From Diphasiastrum complanatum (Eukaryota > Streptophyta > Lycopodiopsida > Lycopodiales > Lycopodiaceae), in NCBI GenBank assembly GCA_029204225.1, contig CM055095.1, positions 48,871,364 through 48,935,363 of the forward strand: a stretch of DNA of 64,000 nucleotides. Direction: 5' to 3'. Position 1 is the stretch's first letter, and every line of letters starts with the position of its first letter. Positions 33,768 through 45,548 of the stretch are shown here, one piece after another. Under the pieces are notes generated by a model. It did no database searches. It worked only from the letters and a program-made list of their open reading frames with translations, and was not told where the DNA came from. Made by a program: the position numbers and the translations under genes.

Positions 33768-34850
33768 CTAGCTTCCAATGCTCCTAGCATAGTTTTTGCC
33801 AATAGAACTTTGATCCATCATAAGAATGATCTTCTTCCTAAGAATAGATCTCCTTTCAATGATCATGTAATGCTCAAAATAGAAACAACCATAATTGATA
33901 TAGAGAATAGTGTCCACTTGGGATGCTTCACTATTTCTTACATCAATTTTACATGTAAAAATGTGACTAGAACATGAAGAATCAAATAGAATGTAAATGA
34001 AATGATTCCACCATGCTTCCAACTCTGAACTCTCTGGAAAAATACAGCAAACAAACAATAAATGTGAGTGATCAACTTTTGCTTGCATGTCTCCTCCTCC
34101 TTTGTCCTTTGTTGCCTTGTATCCACCATGATACTCCATGAATGAGCCTCCATCTTCATCTTGCCACAAGAAACCATCAAACCTTCGAAATCCATGCGTA
34201 GGTGAGTACATAAATGATGCAAATCCAACACCACATGACCCCATAAACCAAGTAGTTTGCACTAGTCCATCTTCAAGATCTACTTGACACAAGAAAATGA
34301 CCATGAATTCACCAAAAATAGACAATCTCCAACTATTGGCACCAAGTAGCTCAACACTTGAGAACTTAGCCATGGATGAGTGACATAATGAACCTCCAAT
34401 AGCTTCATTTCCATCAGCAAAATTAGCCAAGAATGCTAGTACAAATCCAACATCAAAACAATGCTCACCAATGTAGCTAGTTTTACCATATCTTGACAAT
34501 TTGCAACATCCACATGAAATTGCTCAAACATGAGATAGAACAAGTAAAGTAAACTTGAACACCACTTCCTTGCTGCTCCTTTGACCTTACTTGAGTCTTC
34601 AATATGCTGTAAAAACAGATCCATAACACCTTTTCCAATTACCTCTCCTTTGATGCTCTTGACTAGCTCCAAATTGCCACCTTCCCTTTTGACTAGTTGA
34701 AGCGCTTCGAGATCAATTTCTTGATCTTCAACTTGATCATCAAAGTCATTGAACAAACTTTGTTTTCCAGATCCATTACTTGATTTTACAGCAATATAAC
34801 ATCCATCCACTTGCATAGCTCCATGTACACAAGAAGATCTTCCAAAAGAT
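33768..34850 (-). pseudogene. Non-pol 3' internal region of copia remnant 3
   Basis: Two frames carry the shared blocks. At 34436-34945: QVEDQEIDLEALQLVKRE, NLELVKSIKGE and GVMDLFLQHIEDSSKVKG. At 33768-34499: VDLEDGLVQTTWF, SPTHGFRRFDGF and FMEYHGGYK. The first set matches remnants 1 and 1b, and the second set matches remnant 2. No RT catalytic motif is present. It may be part coding, part untranslated. Confidence 0.55.
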
Positions 34851-35047
34851 GTTCCACTCTTCATAAGAGACCGATACTCAAGATCCATTGGTTGGATCCA
34901 CTCCTCTTCTTTCCTTGCTTGATCTACACTTGTAGGCTCATCCAAAGAGGTTAGGAAAGCAACATAATTTCCAGAAACTACTTGCTTACCCTTTTGATCA
35001 TATGTGAGCCTTGAAGGTACTTGTCTTTCTCTTGATGTTCTCCTTGG
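34851..35047 (-). pseudogene. Start of copia RT, truncated
   Basis: The open frame after the integrase stop encodes SGNYVAFL, then DEPTSVDQARKEEEWIQ and AMDLEYRSLMK-like residues (read PMDLEYRSLMKSGTS), which is the standard entry into copia RT. It breaks off there and the unusual 3' region starts, so the polymerase core (with the YVDD motif) and RNase H have been deleted. Confidence 0.75.
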
Positions 35048-36061
35048 CTATTGACTTGATGAAGGTCCATCATCACCACCATCCAAAGTAGGATCCTTCT
35101 CATCAACATCAGGAATGTTAGAACCATCTACTTTACCATCAATCATGCTTGAAGACACCTTTGGAATGTTTCCCTCATAAAAAATGACATCTCTACCAAC
35201 AATCACTTTGTTAGTAGAAGGAATGTAAACCTTGTAGGCTTTACTCACCTCACTATATCCAACAAAAATACCTCTTCTTGAAGATGGATCCTCCTTGGTC
35301 CTATCATCAAGAGTAATGTTGACATAGCATGTGCATCCAAAGGTTCTTAGAAAGTTGACACTCGCCCTCCTCTTGAATAGCATCTCAAAAGGTGTCCTTC
35401 CATCCAAAATAGCACTCGGCCACCTATTGCACAAGAAATTGGCACACAACAAGGCTTGATCCCAAAATGGTTTGTCAAGATTAGCACTTAACCTCATAGC
35501 TTTAGCACTTTCACATAAAGTTCTATTCTTCCTTTCAGCCACTCCATTTTGTTGTGGGGTCCTTGATGTTGTATACTCCCTCTTGATCCCATGCTCATCA
35601 CAAAAGGCCTTGAACTTGTTAGATATGTACTCACCACCATTGTCACCTCTCAAGCACTTGATCTTTGTGGAAAATTGGTTCTCCCTTGCATTCTTGAACT
35701 TGACAAAGACATCATACACTTCATCCTTGCTCTTTAGTAGATAGATCCAACAAAATCTACTAAAATCATCAATGAATGTTACATACATCTTAGCTCCACT
35801 ATTGCTAATTGTAGTAAATCCATGAATATCCGAATGTACAAGTTGAAAAGGCTTTGTAGATCTAGAAATAGATCTAGTATAAGGTAGTCTATGTGACTTA
35901 GACAAAGCACAAGACTCACAAACATGTTTGTCATTACTTAAGGAACTTGGAAGACCAATCACAACCTTCTTCCTTGCCATTACCTCCAATGACTTGAAGT
36001 TGAGGTGTCCCATACTTTTGTGCCAAACCTCTTGAATAGAAATTGCTCCCTTGAAACACAT
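35048..36061 (-). pseudogene. Copia integrase of remnant 3, catalytic triad intact
   Basis: The frame has the zinc-binding HHCC module (WHKSMGHLNFKSLEV and CESCALSKSHR), the three catalytic acids in LVHSDIHG, CLRGDNGGEY and QQNGVAERKN, then FCWIYLLKSKDEV, FLRTFGCTCYV and FVGYSEVSKAYKVY. It stays open for 337 codons to a TAG, so this domain is the best-preserved pol part in the window. It is pseudogenic only because protease and gag lie in other frames and RT is missing. The ATG at 36061 is not the native start. Confidence 0.85.
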
Positions 36062-36473
36062 CCAACCTGGTTAGCAATAACACAAGCATCAAGTTTGAAC
36101 AACTTCCCTTTCCTTTTACCTTTTCCAATCAAGACATCCTTCCTTTTGATCAAACAAGCATCTCCATCAAACTCTACCTTGAGGCCCTTACTTAGCATTG
36201 CAAATTCTTGGTAATAGATGGAATAAACAAGACATCCTCCAAATGAACATTCCTATTTATAGAGAGAGAAATAGGAATTGTGCCAATCCCTTTGATTGCA
36301 CACTCACCATCATTGGCCGTGTAGATCACCCTCTTGTCATCTCCATATGCCAACAAATAAGTGAAGTACTCTTTGTGAAAGGTCATGTGTGAACTTGCTC
36401 CACTATCAATCCACCAAGGATCTAGATCTCCATCATTAGCAACTCTCCTTGATCTCTCTTTTTCTTGTAGCAC
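36062..36473 (-). pseudogene. Copia protease of remnant 3
   Basis: The frame holds DPWWIDSGASSHMTFHKEY (catalytic Asp-Ser-Gly present), then KRVIYTANDGEC, LEDVLFIPSITKNL and a frameshift. The next frame reads LKVEFDGDACLIKRKDVL and GKLFKLDACV before the integrase. The active-site motif is normal, but two frameshifts interrupt the chain. Confidence 0.75.
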
Positions 36474-37234
36474 TCACTTGCAAAGTGTCCTTTGATGCCA
36501 CAATAGAAGCACTTGAGCTTTGATCTATCCTTCTTTTTGCCACTTGAAGAAGCATCCACTTGATCTTGTCCTTTAGACCACTTGCTTTTGGTTTTGCCCT
36601 TGAATTTGCCCTTTGTGAACATAGCATCCTCTTGAAGTGTCGATGTAGATCCACCTCTTGCTTGAAGCCTATATTCCTCATTGATCAAGATCTCTTGAAG
36701 ATCCATCAAACTTGGCAAAGTCTTTTGAATAGCAATACTTTGAACAATGTTAGCATGAGCATCCAACAAGCCATTAAGAATCACTTGAATAAGTTCTCCG
36801 TCCTTAATGCTTTCATCTATGCAAGCTAACTCATCATTCAATGCTTTCATTCTCAAAACAAAAGTACTTGGACTTTCTTCATTCTTTTGCAAACAAGAAA
36901 AGATTTGCCTTCTTAGAGTCAACACTCTAGAAGCAGACTTGGATTCATAAAGCTTCTTTAATGAATTCCAAGCTTCCAAAGATGATGTGCACTTACCAAC
37001 TTCCTTGAGAAGTTCATTGGTAACATTCATCTTTATCATGTGTAGAGCCTTCTTGGCCCTCTTGTCATACCTTAATTGATCTTGTTGTGTTGCTGGTCTC
37101 TCCTCCAAACCTACAACAATATCCAAAACATCATTCATCTCAAGAAGTGACTCCATCCTCACTTTCCATAATGAATAGTTACTTGAGGTAAGCCTATCAT
37201 TGGCTTCCAACATGACTCCAATTGAGGTTGCCAT
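36422..37234 (-). pseudogene. Copia Gag of remnant 3 (nearly full length)
   Basis: ATG at 37234 opens MATSIGVMLEANDRLTSSN. It is followed by YSLWKVRMESLLEM, EERPATQQDQLRYDKRAKK, MNVTNELLKEVGKCTSS, a basic stretch, and the zinc knuckle CFYCGIKGHFASEC near 36500. The 270-codon frame is uninterrupted up to the gag-protease junction, where a one-base slip leaves the protease in another frame. Of the gag genes of this copia subfamily it is the most intact. Confidence 0.85.
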
Positions 37235-37823
37235 GTAGCAATGACCTGATCTTCTCTTTCAACCTGTTTCAATGCACAAAGCACTCCTTTTAACAACAAC
37301 AAATGCTTTCAAAAGAAATCACCAAGATTTGAAACTATCTCACAAATTCTCTTCTAGCACTTATCCAAGCAAATCAACACATAGAATCATGGAATCTTGA
37401 TCAACCTATGATCTATCCTCAATCTAATGACTTTTGCCACTTCCTAAGATTGAAACACACTCAAATGAAGTCCAGCAACCTCACTATCTCGAGATCCAAT
37501 CAAAATTAGGGTTTTGACCAAATCACAAAAAATTGACTATTCCAAATCTACATGCAAATGCTGAAAATTTGATATGCAATCTATAAGCCACCACTTAGGC
37601 TGAACCAATGATCCAAAAATCGGCCAAATCCAGCATGTGAATTCAAAAAATGGAATTGAACAAGTATATTGACCTATTTAGTCTTTTGATCTACAAAAGA
37701 TCCAATCTACAAAAGCAAAAAAATCCGATTTTGGTGTAGAATCCTCTCTAGCATGCTCTAGACTTGATATCTTCACCAAATCATTGATAGATCTGATTTC
37801 CTCCTTCATAACCTTAAACACAA

Positions 37824-37835
37824 GCTCTGATACCA
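37824..37835 (-). promoter_or_regulatory. Primer-binding site of copia remnant 3
   Basis: The minus strand reads TGGTATCAGAGC directly after the LTR's CACA end, the initiator tRNA-Met type site. Confidence 0.85.
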
Positions 37836-38485
37836 TGTGAAAGATTTCAGATCCTTAAGATCCAATCTACTTGAATGATCTTTGGTTAGAAAGAGAAATA
37901 CACTACCAATTTCACCAATGTAGAAAAATCAGCATCTACACACAATTTGAGATGCAAACACTAATAGAACTTGATCAAACTTGAATGAAATGATTATGTA
38001 CTGTTGCTGTCCGTACAAAACCATAAAGCTACTATATTTCACACGTGTGGATCCAAAAATAACAAATATAGATCATTCTACACATAGAATTGCAAGCAAT
38101 CACCAAGATAGTGCACCAATGGATAGTAGAACCCAAGAGAACCATGTATAAGCATGAAATGAGATAGAGAAGAGAGAAGATGACTCTCTCCACGAGTTAC
38201 ATCCTTTTATATCAGGTCCAAACCCTATTTGGCCACTTGGCTTTCCCACCAAAATGCTAACCCTACCAATTTGGGGTCTAGATTCAATGTACCCAACTTA
38301 TTCAAATTGAATCTACTCAAACTCGCATTCTATCTTTTCCACACTTTCAAAAAAGTGTTTATTCAAATGAAATTTAGACTAATGAACTTTGAAAGTCAAC
38401 CTCTAAGTTTAAAACAAGTTTTGGCCTCAATATGCCAAATATGGAAATATTGCAAAATGTGATGAAACTAGTTGAATCATTCACA
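37836..38485 (-). repeat. 5' LTR of copia remnant 3 (complete, 650 bp)
   Basis: On the plus strand it runs TGTGAAAGATTTCAG to GAATCATTCACA, so the minus-strand LTR is TGTGAATG...CTTTCACA with a TGTGAA/TTCACA inverted end. A TATAAAAG box (minus) is at 38204-38211. The partner LTR is missing. Confidence 0.8.
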
Positions 38486-38642
38486 CCCAGTGGAATGGTG
38501 AAACTACTTCTGGCATACTCCGAACACTTTCTCCGCTGCAACCGCTCTGTTTTGCTGTGCCGTACTTGCAGGTAGAGTCCGGGTGCCCTTCGTTTGGAGG
38601 TTGGCAAAAAAGGCGACACTGTGTTTTTACACATGATTTGTG

Positions 38643-38918
38643 ATAGGCGAAAAAGGTGACACTGCCCTACAAATGCTAAAGGTGCCCTTATAGAAAGCGA
38701 AGGTACCCCTGTAAATTAGTTTTTAAGGGATTTGTTAGAGTGTCACATTTTTCGCATTTTCATCAACGCTAATTTTAGTGACAGGCGAAAAAGGTGACAC
38801 TGCCCTACAAATGCTAAAGGTGCCCTTATAGAAAAGCGAAGGTACCCCTGTAAATTAGTTTTTAAGAGATTTGTTAGAGTGTCGCATTTTTCGCATTTTC
38901 ATCAATGTTAAGTTTAGT
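38643..38918. repeat. 138-bp direct tandem repeat, two copies
   Basis: Copies at 38643-38780 and 38781-38918 (CGAAAAAGGTGACACTGCCC to CGCATTTTCATCAA) differ at only a few bases. A partial third start (GGCAAAAAAGGCGACACTGT) is at about 38600, and the sequence begins directly after the copia LTR. Confidence 0.85.
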
Positions 38919-40200
38919 GAAGGCTGACGTCGCGGCCTTCTCACACTCATCCCATACACTCTGCAATCATATTTGACAACGACAGCAGCCACCCACGATC
39001 TCCCACAAACAACACAATCACTTTTGTACTTTCTTCATCTGCACACCTGTAAAAATTATGTATATATATTGAATACCATCTGCGTATTCAATATAGAGTG
39101 TGAAGCATAATAGCATCAAAACGAAACATCACTGATAATTAGAGACATACATTGTAGATGCTTTCGCGCATCGATTCTTTTCTTCCAGAGGTATTGTCAA
39201 TAGTAGGTTCATCACCTTTACAGATTGTGTGATTAGCTTTGTGAAGCACGCGGTTACGTTCGCTATTGTCTTGCGCTCACCTGCATTATTGACCTATATA
39301 TTTCGCTATACTTAATCTGATTACAGTCTGTTTGTTCTACATTCAGATTTGTGTGAATATTGCAATGCTTTTCTACATTTTGTTTGGCTTTCTTATTACT
39401 TAATCTGGTAGTTTGCTCTTCGCGAATTATTATTAGTCTAGTTGTTCGCGACTAATATTTAGTCTTGCCTTTCGCGACTAATTTGCAACTGATTAGCAGT
39501 CTAGCTATTTGCGAATAATTCATGACTAATAATTTGTCAAATCATATCAAACATGATTTCTATCACTAATGTTTTCTTCGAGTCTGATAGGCATAGTCAT
39601 GCTTATTGATTAATTGGATTAAAAAGTGAATGGCCTTACTAAGACGTAATCAGTTGGATTTCAAGGTCACAGTTCATTTCACTTATATTTGAAGATTTTT
39701 AATTTGTCAACTAAATTTTAATCAACAATAAATTTCTTTCATTGACTTCATAAGAATTGTAAACAGACTCTTGGGGTTGCATGGAGTCAAATTTTAGGGC
39801 ATAATGGAATCATATACTAGCTCTATTATATCCTATTTTTATTATTATTCCTGGACCATCACTGCCCGAGGGATTTTCCGATGGTCAACAAGACCCTTGG
39901 ACAAGCCCACAGACACTAGCCGCAATATTCAAGGAGACTTGCACATTGATTGTCACTGGTCATAAGATATTCAGAGAGTCGACAAAGCTGTTAAAAAGTT
40001 CACAATTTTTAACAAGGATAATGTCGAAGACTTTAATGGCGGGGTGAAACCGAGGATAACCAATAATTTTCTTTTCTTTTCATGAAAAAAGGCCTCAGTA
40101 TTTACCTTGGAAATTGCTTAAATCATTGTAGTGACATTATGTGCAATATTCTTGTAACCCCATGGTAAGGATATAATCCTTGTCCTTGTCATGGACACAA
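38919..40200. other. AT-rich spacer; no gene seen
   Basis: It contains a cluster of TTCGCGACTAAT-like motifs at about 39418-39535 in one orientation, possibly part of another element. Otherwise nothing was recognised. Confidence 0.4.
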
Positions 40201-40560
40201 TAACATATCGCACGGATTCCGATGTGGGCGTCTGACGTATTTTTGGAAATTTTATAACGTCGCAATTCGACGCGTCGGAATCCGACGTCCAGACAAAAAA
40301 TCTTTAACTGGAAGTCCGGTGATCGGAAAATTGTCGTGGCAACCAATTTTTAAAGTGCACGTCGGAATCCGACATCTCGACGTGGATATGGCGTGGCATT
40401 TAAAAAAGAAAATTATGTGTCATCCGACATGGACGTCAGATTTCGACGTCCACGTCAGCAATCCAAAAGCCTGTCCACGGCGTCTGGCATCTGGCGTCCG
40501 GGCCTGAACCGACACAGACGTCGGATTCCAATGTGTTTGGAGGACGTCGAAATCTGATGT
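40200..40560. repeat. Array of GACGTC / GTCGGAATCCGAC palindromes
   Basis: Within 360 bp the motif GTCGGAATCCGAC or its halves occurs repeatedly in both orientations (about 40216, 40278, 40362, 40435, 40523 and 40545), each near GACGTC. Like the CACGCGTGG array, it looks like the subterminal binding-site array of a DNA transposon. No gene or inverted terminal repeat was found beside it. Confidence 0.45.
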
Positions 40561-42047
40561 CTGTTTCATTTATTTGAATTTGCGTGATCCAGCGCCTTCT
40601 TTCTCACTTTGTTTTGTGCAGGTTGGAGCGATTGAAGGCATCTTTGGAGTCATTATTGCGATTATTGAGATTCTTGTTTGAAAGATAAAGTTTGTTTTGT
40701 TTGGTTTTGTGAAAGAAAGTGAAGCGAGGAAAGATAAGTGTTTGGATAGAGAGTGTTAAGCGTTAAGTGTTTGAATAGATAGTGTTAAGTGTAAAGTGTT
40801 TGAATAGATAGTGTTTGATGGTAAATGAATCTTAACAAGACAACAAAATTGCTTTCCCACAAACTGTATATTCAAACTAATAAGCAAGTACAAAGATAAA
40901 GTTGCTTAAAAGCACTCAAAGGGCTCGTAAAAGAAAGACGGCCCGATAATTCTAGAACTGAGCACACGTGGTGCCGTCGAAATAAGAAAGCACTGTATAA
41001 GTCGATCATTGCTATTTTAACTGGAGTTTGTTGTGACCAATGGTGTACATCCCTAGTAGGCTCTAATATTTGTGTGATCTTTTGAAATTCACCTACAAAT
41101 CAAAAAAAATATGAGAGGTTTATATTGCTATTAGGCATTGAAGCCACCCATTTTAGCCATAAAGCTGTTATGCTTGCAGATTCTTTGGCAAAATTGGCTA
41201 AGGGCCTCGTCACATTGCAAGGCAACCTAACATGTCTGCATACCTTCACATGAAGGCTAAGAGAGGTTGACGCTTTTGCACGAGTTAGCCTCTCCGAACC
41301 ATCTCCACCCCTCCTATGGTTGGTCAAAGAATGGGTTAGGGAGGAACCCTTTGTTTACTTAGATTTTGGGAGCGGAATCACACTGGTAGCTATGGCAAAT
41401 GTTGAGCTTTGGCAGTTGGTAGATGTGGAACGAGTTCACTGGTAGCATTTGCAAAGTAGGAAAGTGGTTGAAGTGCATTTCTAGTGCTCCAAGGAAGGGC
41501 AGACATGAAGGATGGGAGTTTAAAGTTCACATATACATGTGAAGAGGGTGACCTGGACCCCACGGGTTCCTCTTTATAGAGAAACGTAGTGTTAAAAGTG
41601 GCGTGATGTCACGATGCCAGCCACTCTAGCATAGGCCCTTGCGTTGATGATCTTGTGGAAGAAACGGCCAACGGGAAGGATATACACTACCTTCTTGCCT
41701 TCTTCATGTTGCGCTGTTTGATGCTTCTGGCCCGCCATCTTTGTCTCTTACGCCTCACAATTGATCGGCAAGATCGTCGACTTCTGGCCTTATCTTTCTC
41801 TGAAGAATCATCGTCGTCAGCTTAGCATCTAGGTAACCCAGGTAATCCTCTTCACATCTACATTATTCATACTTCATCATGATTGTTTTCAATTGGCATC
41901 TTCGAAGGTCTTTTGGAATAATTGTTTGGTAACTGTTTTGGAAATTTGCCTTTGGGAAGTGATGTGATTTTGATATATGATCATATGAGAGTTTAATGTA
42001 TATAATGTTGGAAAGCTGACTGATGACTGTTGTGATCAGAGGACAGA
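40561..42047 (+). other. Upstream region of the LRR gene
   Basis: Tandem short repeats AGTGTTAAGTGTTTGAATAG occur at about 40750-40810. A possible 5' UTR intron runs from a GTAATC donor at about 41841 to the TGATCAG acceptor at about 42039, eight bases before the ATG. No other gene is seen, and no convincing TATA box was fixed. Confidence 0.4.
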
Positions 42048-43343
42048 ATGCCTGTGTTTGCAGAATTTTGCTGGACTTTATGGCTTATTGTTGTTCCTAT
42101 TTTGTTTTTGAGATTGGAATTTGCGGTTCATAAAGTCGGAGCAACCACAGATGCAAGAGACATTGAGGCCTTGACGCAAATTAAAGCAGCAGTGGATCCA
42201 TCAACAATAACGTCCTTCACGTGTCTGGCTTCCTGGGAATTTTCTGCTGATCCTTGCGATGCTATATTTGGCTCATATTTTGTTTGTGGGATCCAATGCG
42301 GTAACGGGGGTGCAGGGAGCAGACGAGTGGTCAGTTTGACTTTGGATAGTTCGGGGTACAAGGGAACGTTGTCACCGTACATTGGTAATCTCTCTGCTTT
42401 GCAAGAATTGAAAATTTCAGGAAATGTATTCTCGGGAACAATTCCTCGAACATTGGGACAATTGAGCAACCTCAACAAGCTAGATCTTTCAGATAATGCA
42501 TTGCTCGGACTCATTCCTGACTCGTTAGGCCAGCTCTCAAGTTTGTCGTACTTGTCACTTGCAAATAATATGTTAGAAGGCCCCATTCCTGGTGCATTGG
42601 GAAACCTCCACAATCTGCAACGTCTGTCCCTTTACAATAACAAGCTGGATGGCAACATACCTCCGTTGATAAAGCTACAGCAGCTAAGCTATTTCGATGC
42701 AAGCAGAAATTTTCTGTCTGGGCCAATCTCATCAGTGTTTGATCTACCTGCTTCTATAATCTCTCTTTCTCTGGGCTGCAATCTTTTTGGAGGTAATATC
42801 CCAAAGAGTCTGAGTACACTAGACAATCTCGAGGTCTTGGATTTGAGTAGCAACTTCATAGCTGGCTGTGTCCAAAAATCTGTTTTCGAGCTTTCTTCTC
42901 TGCAGCAGTTAAATCTTTCCCATAATCGTTTTACCTCAATCTCTGTTCCCGATCTTTCTGGCTTGGATAGCCAGCTTGTCGCAGTTGATATCAGCTATAA
43001 TGATATTCGGGGATCACTACCGGTTCTGATGGCAAATATGACGAAACTGTCGGCTCTATCGATGAGATACAATCGCCTCACTGGTAATATCCCATATGAA
43101 TATGGTAATAAGGCAAATGCCTCATTCAATTCACTCTTAACCGGAGTTCGGCCGTTGCTGAGATTGTTGCTTGATGGTAACTTTTTAACGGGTGAAGTTC
43201 CTGCTCCTTTTCTCGGACTTGCTCCTGACCATATTAAGGCAAGCTTCATCTTCAATTGCCTCCAAAGCTGTCCATCACAGTATTCTTTCTGCCAAGGAGG
43301 TAGCCAAAGACCACTATCAGAATGTGCAAACATGAGCTATTAG
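42048..43343 (+). CDS. Secreted leucine-rich-repeat protein (plant extracellular LRR type)
   Basis: A single intact 431-codon exon. ATG at 42048 is followed by a signal peptide (hydrophobic LWLIVVPILFLRLEFAV, residues about 11-27), an LRR N-terminal domain (IEALTQIKAAVDPS, LASWEF and paired Cys in DPCDAIFGSYFVCGIQC), and about ten plant-type LRRs with LxxLxLxxNxLxGxIPxxLG (residues about 95-385). A Cys-rich cap follows (NCLQSCPSQYSFCQ). There is no transmembrane helix or kinase domain, so it should be secreted to the apoplast, as in PGIP/DRT100-like and RLP-like plant LRR proteins, possibly in ligand binding. No frameshift or stop. Confidence 0.9.
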   Translation: MPVFAEFCWTLWLIVVPILFLRLEFAVHKVGATTDARDIEALTQIKAAVDPSTITSFTCLASWEFSADPCDAIFGSYFVCGIQCGNGGAGSRRVVSLTLDSSGYKGTLSPYIGNLSALQELKISGNVFSGTIPRTLGQLSNLNKLDLSDNALLGLIPDSLGQLSSLSYLSLANNMLEGPIPGALGNLHNLQRLSLYNNKLDGNIPPLIKLQQLSYFDASRNFLSGPISSVFDLPASIISLSLGCNLFGGNIPKSLSTLDNLEVLDLSSNFIAGCVQKSVFELSSLQQLNLSHNRFTSISVPDLSGLDSQLVAVDISYNDIRGSLPVLMANMTKLSALSMRYNRLTGNIPYEYGNKANASFNSLLTGVRPLLRLLLDGNFLTGEVPAPFLGLAPDHIKASFIFNCLQSCPSQYSFCQGGSQRPLSECANMSY

Positions 43344-44186
43344 ATGTGTTCTGCGAGATTGGGCAATATGTGTCATAACTACTTTCGAACATAAAAATAT
43401 AGAGCTGTATATCGATAGCAGAACTGTTTCTTTCAGTCAAAACTTTATCTACTTGTCTTTTAAAGTCTAATTTGCACTCTATTATCAGCAAACTTCGTGC
43501 TGAAAAGAGATACAAAGGTGTATGCCGGACGTTAATGTTTCTACATTTTTGTAAGCTTTTTCCCAATAACCATGAAACTGAAATTGGGCAAGTATATTTC
43601 AATCCGCCAATTGTAAATTGGATGTAGTAGAGACTAATGTGTATGAAGTACAATGAACTGCAGTACTAGTTTATTTTGTTTTGACGAATAACTTTGCACA
43701 GACGCATACATCCAGCTTACTTATGTTAAAATCCTCGTAGCAGTTTATTAGTGAGAAATCATTCAGCAATCTATTCAAAGATATTATACTTTTGTTGTAA
43801 GGTCATTGTAAAACCCCATGTAAATTCATTTTCAATTTATAGCTTCGTATTGTCATGCCGTTTTCTAAACTCGTCATGCCTTATTACATTAGCATCTCGT
43901 TTATATTATCATGCCCTCTTATTAGGCCGAACGGCTGCCCTGCCTAATGTTCTGGCATGATGGAGTCATGTTGCGCTGATGTGTTCGATTCAATATCGAT
44001 TGAGAAAATCAAAGTCAATTATCTCAGATTCGAGTCTTTAATTCCAATTTGAAGGCAAATGAATCTATCATTTGGCAAGGAAAGACAAACATCTTTCTCA
44101 ATGTGCTTATCTTCATGATCTCATCATCCTTTAACACAGACCTCCACTAATGTTTTCGAGCGTGACCTAGTGCATACGTTTTGCAG
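43344..44186. other. 3' flank of LRR gene; no gene seen
   Basis: Presumed 3' UTR plus AT-rich spacer. No motif of note was found. Confidence 0.45.
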
Positions 44187-44318
44187 ACTGCACCGGGTCC
44201 AATTCTGCAGGCTCATTATTGATCTCCCAGAAGGCAATACTCTAGAGTTTCTAGTCTGTTGAGAAAGGCAAGTCGAGCTAACCTACGGCACTTGGCCCAT
44301 GGCCTGGGCCCCTTGGAG
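44187..44318 (+). pseudogene. Possible orphan exon with one in-frame TGA
   Basis: Flanked by TTTTGCAG and GTAAGT, this 132-bp block reads 44 codons in phase 0: TAPGPILQAHY, a TGA, then SPRRQYSRVSSLLRKASRAN and LRHLAHGLGPLE. The splice signals are strong and the composition is protein-like, but the family is unknown. It may be a relic of a host gene exon. Confidence 0.3.
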
Positions 44319-45479
<1,161 letters not shown>

Positions 45480-45548
45480 ACAATTATTGCACTTGACGTT
45501 GTGCTGTGGCGATTGATCCGGTCGGGTTTTTAAACTGTTTTCTTAACT

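Larger units (their letters stand above)
33710..38485 (-). mobile_element. Copia remnant 3 (5' LTR, gag, PR, INT; RT deleted)
   Basis: The minus-strand order is: 5' LTR 37836-38485, primer-binding site 37824-37835, leader to 37235, gag from 37234, protease, integrase, a stub of RT, and the family's unusual 3' region down to about 33710. No 3' LTR or polypurine tract is present. PR-INT-RT order defines Ty1/copia. Frameshifts separate gag, protease and integrase. Confidence 0.85.

Noticed and set aside
42128-42613. Minus-strand ORF antisense to the LRR gene
   Set aside because: It is a shadow frame of the leucine-rich repeats with no features of its own.
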